Below, in pieces: positions 21,403-34,745 of a DNA stretch of 64,000 nucleotides. The notes beneath the pieces are model-generated. The model searched no databases, was not told where the DNA came from, and worked only from the letters and a program-made list of their open reading frames with translations. Each line of letters begins with the position of its first letter. The stretch's first letter is position 1. Source of the DNA: Leptobrachium leishanense (lineage: Eukaryota; Chordata; Amphibia; Anura; Megophryidae); NCBI GenBank assembly GCA_009667805.1, contig CM019064.1, positions 113,682,328 to 113,746,327 of the forward strand, in the 5' to 3' direction. Position numbers and translations under genes: made by a program.

Positions 21403-21828
21403 AGGCTAGGGTCAGACGAACGCATTTTCGCGTTGTCTGTGAAAAAGTGCGTTCGAACGAATGGACGCATTTTTTCACGGAGTACGCGATAGCGGTCATA
21501 CGATGCGCATTTGCATCCGTGATTTTGTACGGATCATCAATAAAACCCTTTGTGCATCTGGACGTTATGTTGGCCGGACATTAGCAGTGTCTGACATCTC
21601 CAATTCACGCACACACGCCTCTAGCGGACGCAGCGCACTCTGTACAACCGTACTAGAGGTTTTACGTTCTCGACAAAATGCGTTCGTTTGCCACTTACGT
21701 TGCGCAGCCGGACTTTTGTGCGACCGTACTTCGTATATTGGCCGTCATTGCCCGGCATTTGCTGCTACTACGGCCGTGATTAAGTGCGCCTGCACGCGCG
21801 TTCGCACTGCGCTCGTCTGACCCTAGCC
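21403..21828. mobile_element. AGGCTAGGGTCAGACGA-family MITE, copy 4
   Basis: Both ends are well kept: AAGGCTAGGGTCAGACGAAC and GCGCTCGTCTGACCCTAGCC. It lies in the 3' non-coding part of the large hAT element, so it is younger than that element. No clear target duplication is seen. Confidence 0.8.
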
Positions 21829-22485
21829 TAAATGGTTTTCCTTTAATCTATTCATAAACAACTGCTTGGGGTGGCAGCCTGTATGAAAAGAGGAGACATT
21901 TTAGGACACGCAGAACAAGTATAGTGATTTTTTGGCTAAATAATGGTGAAACTTATGTAGGCTTTGGATGAAAGTAACAATAGGTGCTTTAAATTTGGGC
22001 CTTTAGTGTCGGCAACGGTGCCGTCACACCGTAACCCCTCTGTGGTATTGTGGAAGAGTGCAGGGTTGGACCCTGCGGTCAAATATTAAAATGATATGAA
22101 TCTGGTATAGGTGTCAGTGGCAGTGCACCCAAATATTGTGCATTTGGTGGCAGCAAGTGCCTTCACACCGTACCCCCTTTGTGATATTGTGGAAGAGTGC
22201 AGTGGTGGAGGTATTGGGAATGCAGAAGAGATCCCCGATCTATTCAGTTACGTCAGCATCAGGGGATTGATAGCTGCTGATCCAGGACTGATTCATTTTT
22301 ATAAATGTCAGTCGGTCTACAGAGTCAGTGGACAGACACACTCTTTTGTCTGTGACAAAACCTCCAGCGGCACTGAACGTCCTTTCAGAAAGCACGCTGG
22401 ATGAAGGGCAATCTAGTAGCTGCATAGCATATTGGCTACGTTCTGGCCAGTGATCCAATCTCAACACCCAGTAAGCCAGTGGATC

Positions 22486-23742
22486 ATCTGCTGCAGTGGC
22501 GGAAGTACCAGGGTCGCAGCGGTCTTAGTTGCGACCGGGCCCTGGCATTCCGCCACTGGAGGGGTGCCCAGCGCCGCCCGCCAGATTCCGGCAAAAAGCG
22601 CCGGAATCTGGGAGCCGCGCGCTGGCCGTCCCTCTCCCTACGCGAGCGGCCGCTGACATGCAGCTTGGCCGCTCACGTGGGAGAGAAACCACCTGACCAG
22701 CGCACGAGACCTCGCGCTGATCAGGTGGTTTCCGGCGAGCGGCCAAGCTGGATGTTTCCAGCGGCCGCTCGCCAAGGAGGACAAGATGCCGGCGGAGCCT
22801 GCCCTGGGCCTGGGGCCCCCCTGAGCAGGTAAGAGCTGGGCTGGGGCAGTATATCCATGAACTGGGGGGCAGAGCTGGGGCAATATATCCATGAGCTGGG
22901 GTGGCAGAGCTGGGGCAGTATATCCATGAGCTGGGGCATATCCATGAGCTGGGGGGCAGAGCTGGGGCAATATATCCATGAGCTGGGGGGCAGAGCTGGG
23001 GCAATATATCCATGAGCTGGGGGGCAGAGCTGGGACAATATATCCATGAGCTGGGGGGCAGAGCTGGGGCAGTATATCCATGTGCTAGGGCAGTATATCC
23101 ATGAGCTGGGGCAGTATATCCATGAGCTGGGGCAGTATATCCATGAGCTGGGGCAGTATATCCATGAGCTGGGGCAGTAAATCCATGAGCTGGGGCAGTA
23201 TATCCATGAGCTGGGGCAGTATATCCATGTGCTGGGGCAGTATATCCATGTGCTGGGGCAGTATATCCATGAGCTGGGGCAGTATATCCATGAGCTGGGG
23301 CAGTATATCCATGTGCTGGGGCAGTATATCCATGAGCTGGGGCAGTAAATCCATGAGCTGGGGCAGTATATCCATGTGCTGGGGCAGTATATCCATGAGC
23401 TGGGGCAGTAAATCCATGAGCTGGGGCAGTATATCCATGAGCTGGGGCAGTAAATCCATGAGCTGGGGCAGTATATCCATGAGCTGGGGCAGTATATCCA
23501 TGTGTTGGGGCAGTATTTCCATGAGCTGGGGGCAAAAATATCCATGTGTGAGCTGGGGCAATATATCCATGTGTGGTCTTGGGGCAATATATGTCCATGT
23601 GAGCTGGGGGCAATACTATCTTTTTTATATTGCAGAAAAAAAAAAGGTAAAAATATGGATCTTTTTGGGGGGGGTTGGGGGGGCCCTTCATGGATTCTTG
23701 CACCGGGGCCCTCAGGTTTCTAGTTACGCCACTGATCTGCTG
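22486..23742. mobile_element. Second hAT element, non-autonomous, with minisatellite
   Basis: Element 22494-23734 is flanked by perfect 8-bp duplications ATCTGCTG (22486-22493 and 23735-23742). Ends are CAGTGGCGGAAGTACC and, inverted, CAGTGGCGTAACTAG, a well-known hAT terminus. The left third is GC-rich with inverted words around 22600-22780. The rest is a minisatellite. It interrupts the transposase frame of the host hAT element. Confidence 0.9.
22840..23530. repeat. Minisatellite, 34-bp then 21-bp units
   Basis: From about 22840 to 23085 the unit is about 34 bp (AGCTGGGGGGCAG plus AGCTGGGGCAATATATCC). From 23085 to 23525 it shortens to 21 bp (GAGCTGGGGCAGTATATCC plus AT), about 21 copies. 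Variants are TGTGCTG and AGTAAATCC. Open frames on both strands are by-products of the repeat. Confidence 0.92.
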
Positions 23743-26700
23743 TAAAGGTATCCAGGTCTGCTCTTGCCCCTAGGTAGTCCTGCACCATATGGTGAAGACG
23801 CTGGCAATGGGTGCCTACATTTGGCATCCTGGGCGTCGTGGACTAAAATTTTTTAAAAAGGCATCAGTCAAGCGGCTCCGGCCTTCACCGCTTTTCCTCT
23901 GATCATCCGCAGCCTCAGAAGCACCTGTGTCATCACTTGGTAACCTACCAGTGCCTGGAAAGGTGTTACACAAGTGTCGCTTTAGAGCGTCCTCAAGTTG
24001 TTTCATCCTGTCCTCCCTCTGTGTGGGCAGGATGAGCTCTGCAACTTTACCCTTGTATCGTGGATCAAGAAGGCTTGCCAACCAGTAATGATCCCTCTCC
24101 TTGATAGCACGACTCCTGGGGTCCTTTAGCAGGCTTTGCAGGATAAGGGAGCCCATGCAGCGTAGGTTGGAGGAGGCATTAGCTTCCGAGTCTTCCTGGT
24201 CAATGAGGATGACCCCATCGTGCACTTCCTCCTCCCAGCCACGTACTAGTCCTTGGGTTTCTGGACACACAAAACCCTCCCTTGAGGAATCCCCACCTTC
24301 AATGCCCCCACTACTTAAATATTCCTCCTCCTCCTCATCATCCTCCTGTCTGATCTGAAGACCAACAGGAATGCTGTCTGTGGAAAGACTGGGGCCTTGA
24401 GAGGTAGGGAAGGCCTCCTCTTCCTCCCACTGCTCTGCCTCTAGTGCCACATCTATAATTCCCTGCAGAGTGCGCTCCAGCAGAAACACTAAAGGAATTG
24501 TGTCACTGATGCATGCACTGTCCCTGCTCACAATCCTCGTTGCCTCCTCAAATGGTGACAGTACAGTGCATGCATCCTTGATCATCAGCCACTGCGGGGG
24601 GGAAACAAGTTGACCTGAACCTGTCCTTGTGCCATACTAACACAGGTACTCATTGACAGCCCTCTGCTGCTTGTGCAGACGCTGCAGCATTGCCAATGTA
24701 GAGTTCCAGCTGGTGGGCATGTCACAGATCAGACGGTTTGTGCGAAGGTGGAATTCTCTTTGAATTTCTGCCAGGTGAACACTTGCTGGGAATGACCATC
24801 TGAAGTAGCTGCAGACTTTTCTGGCCTGGCTGAGAAGCTCTGCCAGCCCTGGGTACCTGGTTAGGAAACGCTGTACCACCAGATTTAGGACGTGTGCTAG
24901 GCATGGTACATGCGTCAACTTACCCTGGCGTAGGGCAGAGAGAAGGTTGCTGCCATTATCACAGATGACCATTCCCAGCACAAGCTGGCGTGGTGTTAAC
25001 CATCTCTGCACCTGCCCCTGCAGAGCTGACAGAATTTCTGGCCCGGTGTGGCTCCTGTCCCCTAAACAAACCAGCTCAAGCAAAGTATGGCATCTTTTTG
25101 CTTGAGCCATTGCATAGACCCTGCCACGCGTTGGTTTAACTGCCACTTCGCCAGAGACAGAGAAGGAGGAGGAGGAGGAAGAGGTGGTGGTGAAGCAGAC
25201 AGACCTCATACAAGCAGCTTTCTGGAGGAGTGGTGGATGAACAAGCTCCAGCACAGAGCCCCGTCCTGGATCCCTCCCAGCTGCAATCAGAGTTACCCAG
25301 GGTGCCATGAAGGAAATGTAACGGCCCTGTCCATGCTTGCTGGACCACTTGTCTAAAGTCATGTGCACCTTGCTGCTGACTGCCTTTCCCAATGACTCCA
25401 TAACATTGTCTTCCACGTGCTGGTATAGTGCTGGAATGGCCTTCCGTAAAAAGAAATGGCGTTTTGGAACATGCCACTGGGGTACAGCACATTCACGAAA
25501 TGCACGGAAGGAAGCAGAGTCCACCAGCTGGAAAGGCAGCAGCTGTAATGCGAGTAATTTTGCTAAACTGGCATTTAGACGCTGTGCTTGGGGATGGTTG
25601 GGACTATATTTTTTCTTACGCTGCAGCAGCTGGGGCAACGTTATCGGACTGCGTAAATCTTCAGCTGATGGGATGCTGTCACATTCTGTGGAAGGACCTG
25701 GTACACCCATTACTGTAGCATCATCCCTGTCAGTGGAGGTTGTAGGCAATGACATGGCAGGACATATAGTGGGCTAGAGACAGATGAGGAGGAGGAGGAC
25801 CTATGCAAAGTGTTGTGCCAACGGGATGCGTGGCAGGTGGTCATATGTCACCTCAAGCATGTGGTACCCAAGCGTGGGATGTCTTTCCCACGCTTGATCC
25901 TCATCTGACATAGATTACAAATAGCAACGGTGCGCTCTGCTACAGATTTCTTAAAGAACTCCCAGACAGCAGACTTCCTGTACATGTACTTTGAGACAAC
26001 AACGCTCTGCACCTGAGCAGCTTTGACTTCTGATGCCTTGGACTGGCTACGTTTGGTCATAGAGGACGTTCTACCTCATTTTTGTTGTGCCTCCTCCTCC
26101 CTTGACTCCTCTGTTCAATCAGTCACCCAGGTGGAGTCAGTGACCTCATCATAGTCATTACCCCCTATCTCCTCGTCACTGGAGCCTACCTCACAATATG
26201 CTACAGCTGCTGGGGGAACAAGAGTGCCAGTTCTTTGTGTGTCACTGGCACCCCCTCCCTCTAGGCTGATTTTACTCCCTTCCTCAACCTCAGAGTGTGA
26301 ATCAGAGCACTGGAGTTGCTGCGCATCCTCAAGCAGCATGTCACTGTAGTCAAACAATTCAGCTGACTCCTCCTTGTATGATAGTGAGGCTACGGCAGGA
26401 GTAGCTTTGGACATGGAGGCTGAATTAGATGTTTTGGCAGCTGAGCTGGACTGTAAACCACTACAAGCCTGGCTGGCAGAGGACTCGGAGGATGAGGATG
26501 GCCTGGTTAGCCAATCCTGCAAATCCTCTGTATGTTGCTGCTGCTTAAGATGGCCAGCACCAGTTAGAAACAAGGACAAGCGTGCCCCTGCAGAGGATGC
26601 ACCACGTCCATGACGACCAGAGGCACAGCCTCCCAGACACAGAGGCTGCTTGCCCTCTTATCTGTGTCTGGGAGCGTCTGCCTGTCCTTTTTGGTCTTTC

Positions 26701-26879
26701 TGACATGGTGAGTGATATATAGATTAAAGATATACAGAACTCTTATTCAACTCTGTTATAAAAATTGGAGCTATGCAGAACTCTGATTCAACTGTGTTAT
26801 CTAGATTAAAGATTTCCAGAACTCTGGTATAACTCAGTGAGACACCCTGATAGCTGGCAGCCAGTGACAAGACACAGAT

Positions 26880-27560
26880 TAAAATTCCCAGAAACCTCCT
26901 ATAAATCAGTGAGACCCCCTGATGGGTGGCAGTGACAAAACACAAATTACAATTCCCATGAACCTCCTATAAATCAGTGAGACCCCCTGATGAGTGGCAG
27001 TGACAAGACACAGATTAAAATTCACAGAAATCTGCTAGAAGTATGTAGGACCCCCTGATAGCTGGCAGTGAGAAGACACAGATTACAATTCCCAGGAACC
27101 TCCTATAAATCAGTGAGATCCCCTGATGGGTGGCAGTGACAAGACACAAATTACAATTCCCAGGAACCTCCTATAAATCAGTGAGACCCCTGATGGGTGG
27201 CAGTGACAAGACACAGATTACAATTCCCAGATATCTGCTAGAAGTGAGACACCCCAATAGCTGCTGGCAGTGAGAACACACATATTACAACAATTCCCAG
27301 ATATCTTGTAGAAGTGAGACCCCCACAATAGCTGCTGGCAGTGAGAACACACAGATTACAACAATTCCCAGATATCTTGTAGAAGTGAGACCCCCCAATA
27401 GCTGCTGGCAGTGAGAACACACAGATTACAACAATTCCCAGATATCTTGTAGAAGTGAGACCCCCACAATAGCTGCTGGCAGTGAGACCACACAGATTAC
27501 AACAATTCCCAGATATCTTGTAGAAGTGAGACCCCCCAATAGCTGCTGGCAGTGAGAACA
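26880..27560. repeat. Subterminal tandem repeats of the large hAT element
   Basis: Units of about 67 bp (CCTATAAATCAGTGAGACCC, GGTGGCAGTGACAA) run from about 26880 to 27240. Units of about 71 bp (CCCAGATATCTTGTAGAAGT, AGCTGCTGGCAGTGAGAA) follow to 27560. Both unit types share ACAGATTACAATTCCCAG. They lie upstream of the minus-strand transposase. Confidence 0.85.
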
Positions 27561-27849
27561 CACACTAACAGAACAATCTCCTCTCAAAAGACACATGCTG
27601 GGGCTGTGAGGGACGCCTTATATAGTGTGCTGCGGGACTTAGCTCTGTGAGCCCATGATTGGGCAAAATTTGCCCAATCAGGACTCTGAGCCGTGATTGG
27701 CATAGTCTTGCACCTGTCTTGCACCTGACCTGTGGTCAGGTGCAAGGCTGTAGCCAATTACAAGCTTCAGGCCAGTGGAAAAGTGCATTGTGGTCCATTG
27801 TGGTGCAATGTGGGCGAACTCGAACCGAACACGCGTAAATGTTCGGAGT

Positions 27850-28604
27850 TACCTCATCGTGACGCTTTTGAGTGGTGCATGCTAATCAACAACAAATTTG
27901 GCGGCATATGACTTTAAGCATTTAAGTATACTCCAAAGTATGCACATTTTTTTTTTGGAATACACTTTTGGTTGGGTGATTGCTACTGCTTGCACTTTAT
28001 TGTGATTTCTCGATCAGTGCATTGCAAATTGTAGCTACCAAGCTCACTCCTTGTCTCTATATTAACCAGTTGTATTCCATGACATGGACCACTTATGTTT
28101 GCACCTCATCGTGACGCTTTTGAGTGGTGCATGCTAACTACAATAACCAATTTGGTGGCACATGTCTTTAAGCATTTAAGTATACTCTAACGTGTGCATA
28201 CTTTTCTGAGGGGATCCTTAGGCATCTCTTGCTGATTATTTTTTTTCAGGTGGTGGTTCTCAGTTTTTGACATACAATTGTTGTCACAGAGACCTCACCC
28301 TGCATTAGATGCTTTTTGTGATTGGTCACTGACCTTGAGTTATGGTCTCTAATCTATGACCTTTTTTGTGTGTTTTTTATACATTTTGTGGGTGTGTACG
28401 TTTTTTCTCAGAAGTCCAATAAAGGTTTAGAATTTTAATCATTTGTTCCCACCTTCCTTTTGGGTTCTTTGGAATTCAATTCTTCCTTCATCATTAGGGC
28501 TAAGTCCTGCAAGTTTTTTGGTGGACGATTGCTAGTACTCAGAGGCTATAGTAATCACTTGCCACTCCACGCCCCACCCTGTTTTGAGTGGGTGCTTGCT
28601 TCTC
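27850..28604. mobile_element. Unclassified insertion with internal direct duplication
   Basis: It separates two GTTCGG-rich terminal segments of the large hAT element. The segment CCTCATCGTGACGCTTTTGA plus GTGGTGCATGCTAA, with TTTAAGCATTTAAGTATACTC further on, occurs twice (about 27852-27932 and 28105-28188). An AATAAAGG signal is at about 28420. Class and exact boundaries are not determined. Confidence 0.35.
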
Positions 28605-28672
28605 ACCGAACGGCCGATATTCGATGCGAACTCTGAACAGATCGAACTGAACAGCTCATCCCTATCTAGATT

Positions 28673-29364
28673 AACCCCGCTGAACACGCCAGAGAAACCC
28701 GAGCAGCCACCGATCACAGCGCAGAGCAGCTGCCGGAAAAAGTCAACACCGCAGACGAAGGAGGTGAGAAAAAAAAAACAGTACGCTTGAATGTTTGAAA
28801 AGTGAAACACTGTTTGCAAAGAAACAACAGAACGAAAATGTCTGCAATTTACACATAAGATCCAATGAATGATAATAAAAAGGGCTGTTACAGAAATAGT
28901 AAAAATTATTTTAAAAAAACAAAAAAGAAAAATTTTCACAAAAAATCCAGAAAAATGCCTAAAAGATCCTGAAAATCTATCAATAAAGAGACTTTTTACT
29001 GCAGAATATTATAATCAATGGTTTATTAGATATTACATTAAAACGGGACTATTTTTAACATTGAAGCCTATGGGATTCGCCTGAATAAACCTGTTGAATG
29101 AAACCACCGAACAGCAGGGCAATTCAGCAACTTTTCATTGCTGGTTTTTGTTCTCTGAATGGACGAAGCATTGCTTCACTATGGGGGTTTCACTGCCCTC
29201 GAACAGGCAACGAACAGGCACCGTATGTGCAGGCAATTCGCCAACATTTGTCGAACTGCCTGCTCTCTGGATAGCCGAATGGCCTGGAAAGGTAACCATA
29301 CTCTGAATTTCACTGTTCGGTTACCTTTCGGCCACAATTCGGATCTCTTTGAATAACCCTGAAA
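28673..29364. mobile_element. Harbinger-like MITE, right part of the split copy
   Basis: It resumes with AACCCCGCTGAACACGCC exactly where 20987 leaves off and runs through CCACCGAACAGCAGGGCA to ATCTCTTTGAATAACCCTG at 29361, followed by AAA. Confidence 0.8.
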
Positions 29365-29950
29365 ATGTCTGGACTGAAGAATTGAACATTAAATGGCACA
29401 CTGTCCAAGTGTCCTCTCTACCTCCCTCAGGGTCAATTGGACCAGAAAAGCTATTGTTTGCTGGATTCACTAACTTGGTTGGGCTCAGAATTCAGCTATT
29501 ACAGAACTAATCCCATAAATCTAATAAATTCAATTTCCTGGCTATCTGGACCTTCAGGACCTAGCTCCCAAAGAGAACCACTTGAACGGCCACCTCCCTG
29601 CAGTCACATGATATGCTGCAGCTTACAGGAAGAGGCATTTAAGTAATCTAGAAAACCTGTTTGATGGGATTCAAATCGCACATGGCAATTTTTTGGTATG
29701 TTTGTTTTTAATAATAATACAATAATTAAAAGAAAGTAATGTATTTGATTATTGGTCCAGGGCTGGAGGCACAAACTTCATGGATTAGACTAAGCAGCAG
29801 AGAGGACAGAAGGATCATCCCCCTGCTCCATCACTTAAAGTAAAAATGCATTTTTTCTCCACTGGACTTTATGCCCATTCTTCATCACTGGACATTTACC
29901 CCTCTATGAGACTTTGTCTACCGACTTATAATTCAGAAGGCTCAGCTACC
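29365..29950. other. Unassigned stretch
   Basis: No supported feature. Confidence 0.3.
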
Positions 29951-31571
<1,621 letters not shown>

Positions 31572-31607
31572 CATACGCTTCGTTTACAATACTGCACATA
31601 ACACTTC

Positions 31608-32504
31608 CAGGGTTATTCAAAGAGATCCGAATTGTGGCCGAAAGGTAACCGAACAGTGAAATTCAGCGTATAGTTACCTTTCCTGGTCATTCTGCTATTC
31701 AGAGAGCAGGCTGTTTGCCAAATCCTGGAAAATTGCCTGCACATACGGTGCATGTTCGGTGCCTGTTTGAGGGCAGTGAAATCCCCATAGAGAAGCAAAG
31801 CTTCGTCTATTCAGAGAACAAAAAACAGCAGTGAAAAGCTGCCAAATTGCCCTGCTGTTCGGTGGTTTCATTCGACATGTTTATTCAGGCGAATCCCATA
31901 GGCTTCAATGTTAAAAGTATTCCTGTTTTAATTCAATATCTAATAAACCGTTGATCATAATATTCTGCAGTAAAGAGTCTCTTTATTTATAGATTTTTTA
32001 GGATCTTTTAGGCATTTTTCGTGATTTCTTTTGAAAAATTTTTTGGTTTTTTTTAAATCTTTTTTCTTTTTTCTGTAACAGCCCTTTTTATTATCATTCA
32101 TTGGATCTTATATGTAAATTTTAGACATTTTCGCTCAGTAGTTTCTTTGCAAACAGTGTTTCACTTTTCAAACATTCAAGCGAACTGTTTTTTTTTTGTT
32201 CACTCCATTCGTCTGCAGTGCCGGCTTTTTCTGGTGGCTGTGATCGGCGGCTGCTCGAGTTTCCCCGGCGTGTTCGGCGGGGTTGATGCAGATGTTTTTG
32301 CAGATTTCGGTGTGCATTCGCCGGGTTTTGCGGCGAGTGTTCGGCGGGTTTGCGGCGGCTTTTCCCTGCACTACGACGGCCCTGTGGTGCTTGCTGAATA
32401 CACCGCAGGGTCGCCGAAATGGGATCGCCAAATCGCACCAAATTGAAGAGAATGAAAAGTCACCGAACGTGCGTTGACTTTTTGATTCTCTTTGAATAAC
32501 CCTG
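31608..32504. mobile_element. Harbinger-like MITE, long subfamily, intact copy
   Basis: Ends CAGGGTTATTCAAAGAG and ATTCTCTTTGAATAACCCTG are both present. It is in the opposite orientation to the 20780-29361 copy. It carries the intact version (AACCCCGCCGAACACGCC, with GATGTTTTTGC on the plus strand) of the site where the large hAT element inserted in that copy. Non-coding. Confidence 0.82.
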
Positions 32505-32890
32505 TTTATGATTTATATTACTATATGTCACATGCTACTGGTATTTGGGTGATGTTTATCTAAGCTGCTACACAGTTTGTGCTACACAGTGCATTTGACA
32601 CTATATTCAAATGGTATTGATCACTCTATTTTGAGTGGTACTTAGATACCACACACTGACTCAGATTATCACTTTTCTTTTATGCAGTGTTTTTTCACTT
32701 TATATCAATGATATTGGTCACTGTATATGAACCAGCATTCACTGCATGTGCATTATTTCGTAACTAGTATTCAGTTCGAGTAACTATTTGAATTTATGCG
32801 CCGTTCCGGATACTTTATGAAGTTTGTTGTAAGCTTCATTAATGTATGAAGGAAATATAACCATGTTATAAAACTATTACTATTCCACAT
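32505..32890. other. Unassigned stretch
   Basis: No supported feature. Confidence 0.3.
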
Positions 32891-32891
32891 A

Positions 32892-33735
32892 AGGGGTTAT
32901 TCAGAGAGGTCCGAAATGTCGCCGAAATGTAACCGGACACTGAAATTCAGCGTACTGGGACATTTCGAGGCTATTCGTCTATTCACAGAGAAGGCAGTTC
33001 ACCTAATTTTGGCAAATTTCCTGCACATACGGTCACTGTTCGGTGCCTGTTCGAGGGCAGTGAAATCCCCATAGAGAAGCAGTGGTTCATCTATTCAGAG
33101 AACACAAAACAGCAGTGAAATGTCATAGAAATGCTCTGCTGTTCGGTGATTTCATTCGACAGGTTTATTCAGGCGAATCATATAGGCTTCAATGTTAAAA
33201 ATATTCCCGTTTTAATTCAATATCTAATAAACCGTTTATTCTTTTATTTTGCTGTAAAAAGTCTCTTTATTGATAGATTTTTTTAGGAGCTTTTAGGGAT
33301 TTTTTGAGCAATTTTTTTTTTCTGTTTTTTTTTTAATCGCTTTTCCATTTTTCCTTAACAGACCTTTTTATTATCATTCATTGGATCTTATATGTAAATT
33401 CCAGACATTTTCATTCAGTGGTTTTCTTGCAGTGTTTCAACTTCCAAACTGTCAAGCGTACTGTTTTTTTTTTCTCACCCCGTTCGACTGCTAGTCTACT
33501 TTTTCTGGCGGCTGGTCTGCGCTGTGATCGGCTGCTCGTTGGCTTTTTCCGACTTAGTTTTTGTGGCAGTTTCTGCAGGTTTTCGGTGAGTGTTCGGTGA
33601 GTATTCGGCGAGTGTTCGGCAGGTTTGCGATGAGTTTTCCCTGCACTACGGGGACCCTGCAGTGCTTGCTGAATACACCGCAGGGTGGCGAACTGTGATT
33701 CCCCGAAGTGCAGAGAAGCAGGGAAGTTGCGGGGA
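32892..33735. mobile_element. Harbinger-like MITE, long subfamily, worn right end
   Basis: It begins GGGGTTATTCAGAGAGGTCC and runs parallel to 31608-32504 through CGGTGCCTGTTCGAGGGCAG, TTTCATTCGACAGGTTTATT and the GTTCGGTGAGTGTTCGG block. The right terminus is replaced by another repeat near 33740. Confidence 0.7.
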
Positions 33736-33754
33736 ACGAGAGGGCACTGAAATG

Positions 33755-34182
33755 TAGCACCCTCTAACTCCCTCCCCATAAATCTGATGCTCAGCTCTCA
33801 TCCCGCAGCAAGAACTGTGGCCCGATCTGCCACTTCTCCTGGTTGCTACAGAGCGAGACTGGGGACAAATAGTTCCCAGTCTCCCTCCGCGATCACTCAG
33901 CGGTGCTGCACAATCTCGAGAGAGCAAGATCGCACAGGGCTCACGGCCCAGCAGCGCAACCCTCAATGGAGTTCTATGGACTCCAGGAGGTGATACTTCC
34001 AGCATGTAGAAGTTCTACTTCGAGTATCATTGAGGGCAGCGCTACGTTCTGGGGCAAGATGCTGTGGTAGTGGCTGCCCCGGAATCTAATGCTAAAATGG
34101 GGATGCTACTGGGAAACCTGCAGGCGCCGTCTTTCCCAGTTAGCATCCTCATTTTAGCATTACCTTTGTAATCTAGCCCATG
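33755..34182. repeat. GGGCTAGATTACAA-type foldback repeat
   Basis: It contains a long hairpin (GCTAAAATGGGGATGCTACT against AGTTAGCATCCTCATTTTAGC) near 34090-34160 and ends CCTTTGTAATCTAGCCC. The CTCATCCCGCAGCAAGAACTG and AGCGAGACTGGGGA words recur at about 15225-15280. Non-coding. Confidence 0.45.
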
Positions 34183-34189
34183 AGGTACT

Positions 34190-34345
34190 ACCTGAGCAGC
34201 AGTCTCTAGGAGAGGAATCAGCATCCTTGGAACTACATCTCGCACGATGCTCAACTACTGATTAGGTTGGTAGAGCTTCATGGGAAATGTAGTTCCAAAA
34301 CATTTGGGGGGCCATGGTTGCTGACACCTGCTGTAGAACCTGAAG
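34190..34345. repeat. GTAGTTCCAAAACAT-type hAT MITE fragments
   Basis: GGAACTACATCTCGCACGATG and ATGTAGTTCCAAAACATTTG belong to a common vertebrate non-autonomous repeat with this core. Further pieces lie at 34755-34800 and 37160-37240. Confidence 0.4.
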
Positions 34346-34479
34346 GCAGGGAGCTACTAACCCTTAATAAACCCTGAGTCATGTTTCCATTAAAAGCCCG
34401 AGGACACATTTTAACTGAAATATTCTAAATACTTTTCTTCCTTTTATGCCTTAATGTTTGTAAACACCTTTTAAAAGTT

Positions 34480-34745
34480 GCCGTTTTTTTATATTTTGCT
34501 TTTTATACCCGTTTGCCGGCTTGTCAGCTGTTTCTGGCACCTGGCCGGCTTATTTCGGATTGTTACGGCAGATGCGTTTGACTTTTTCAGCAAGTTTTCG
34601 GATCGATTCAGTATGTTTTCGAATGCGTTCGGCAGCTTGTTCTCTGCACTTCGGCGACCCTGCAAGGAATGCCAAACTCACCACAGGGTCGGCGAATCGG
34701 ACTAGCCGAACTGCGGGGAACGGGAGATGACTCTGAATAACCCTG
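34480..34745. mobile_element. Harbinger-like MITE fragment
   Basis: GTTTTCGGATCGATTCAG and GCAAGGAATGCC words are followed by GGGAGATGACTCTGAATAACCCTG. Only the right part is kept. Confidence 0.55.

Larger units (their letters stand above)
22240..26060 (-). pseudogene. hAT superfamily transposase, interrupted and mutated
   Basis: Segments in order on the minus strand: a BED-type zinc-finger region (26060-25848; WEFFKKS, CNLCQMRIKRG); the start of the RNase H-like catalytic domain (25755-24637; VHMTLDKWSSKHGQG with the first catalytic Asp); then VICDNGSNLLSAL with the second Asp and CLAHVLNLVVQ. Next come WLASLLDPRYKGK and an acidic insert (24585-23815). Last is the hATC dimerisation segment (22467-22240; SSSVLSERTFSAAGG, RLTFIKMNQSWI). 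An in-frame TAG near 24637 and a stop at 23815 interrupt it, and a 1,241-bp hAT element (22494-23734) splits the hATC region just before its PLAYW-like box. A Ser-rich frame at 26579-26115 may be the N-terminus. The copy cannot make an intact enzyme. Confidence 0.88.
20988..28672 (-). mobile_element. 7.67-kb hAT transposon with broken transposase
   Basis: Element 20996-28664 is flanked by perfect 8-bp duplications TCTAGATT (20988-20995 and 28665-28672). Ends are TAGTGATGAGCCGAAC and, inverted, TAGGGATGAGCTGTTC. Subterminal GTTCGG/GTTCGAAC words occur at both ends. The transposase lies on the minus strand (26060 to 22240). Upstream of it are two tandem-repeat blocks (26880-27240 and 27240-27560). 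Later insertions are a MITE at 21403-21828, a hAT element at 22494-23734 and an unclassified insertion near 27850-28600. Confidence 0.92.

Noticed and set aside
22111..22404. Plus-strand open frame of 97 residues
   Set aside because: It lies opposite the hATC region of the minus-strand transposase and is its shadow.
22525..23745. Open frames of up to 392 residues rich in Trp, Pro, His or Met repeats
   Set aside because: All come from the 21-bp and 34-bp minisatellite inside the hAT element, on both strands.
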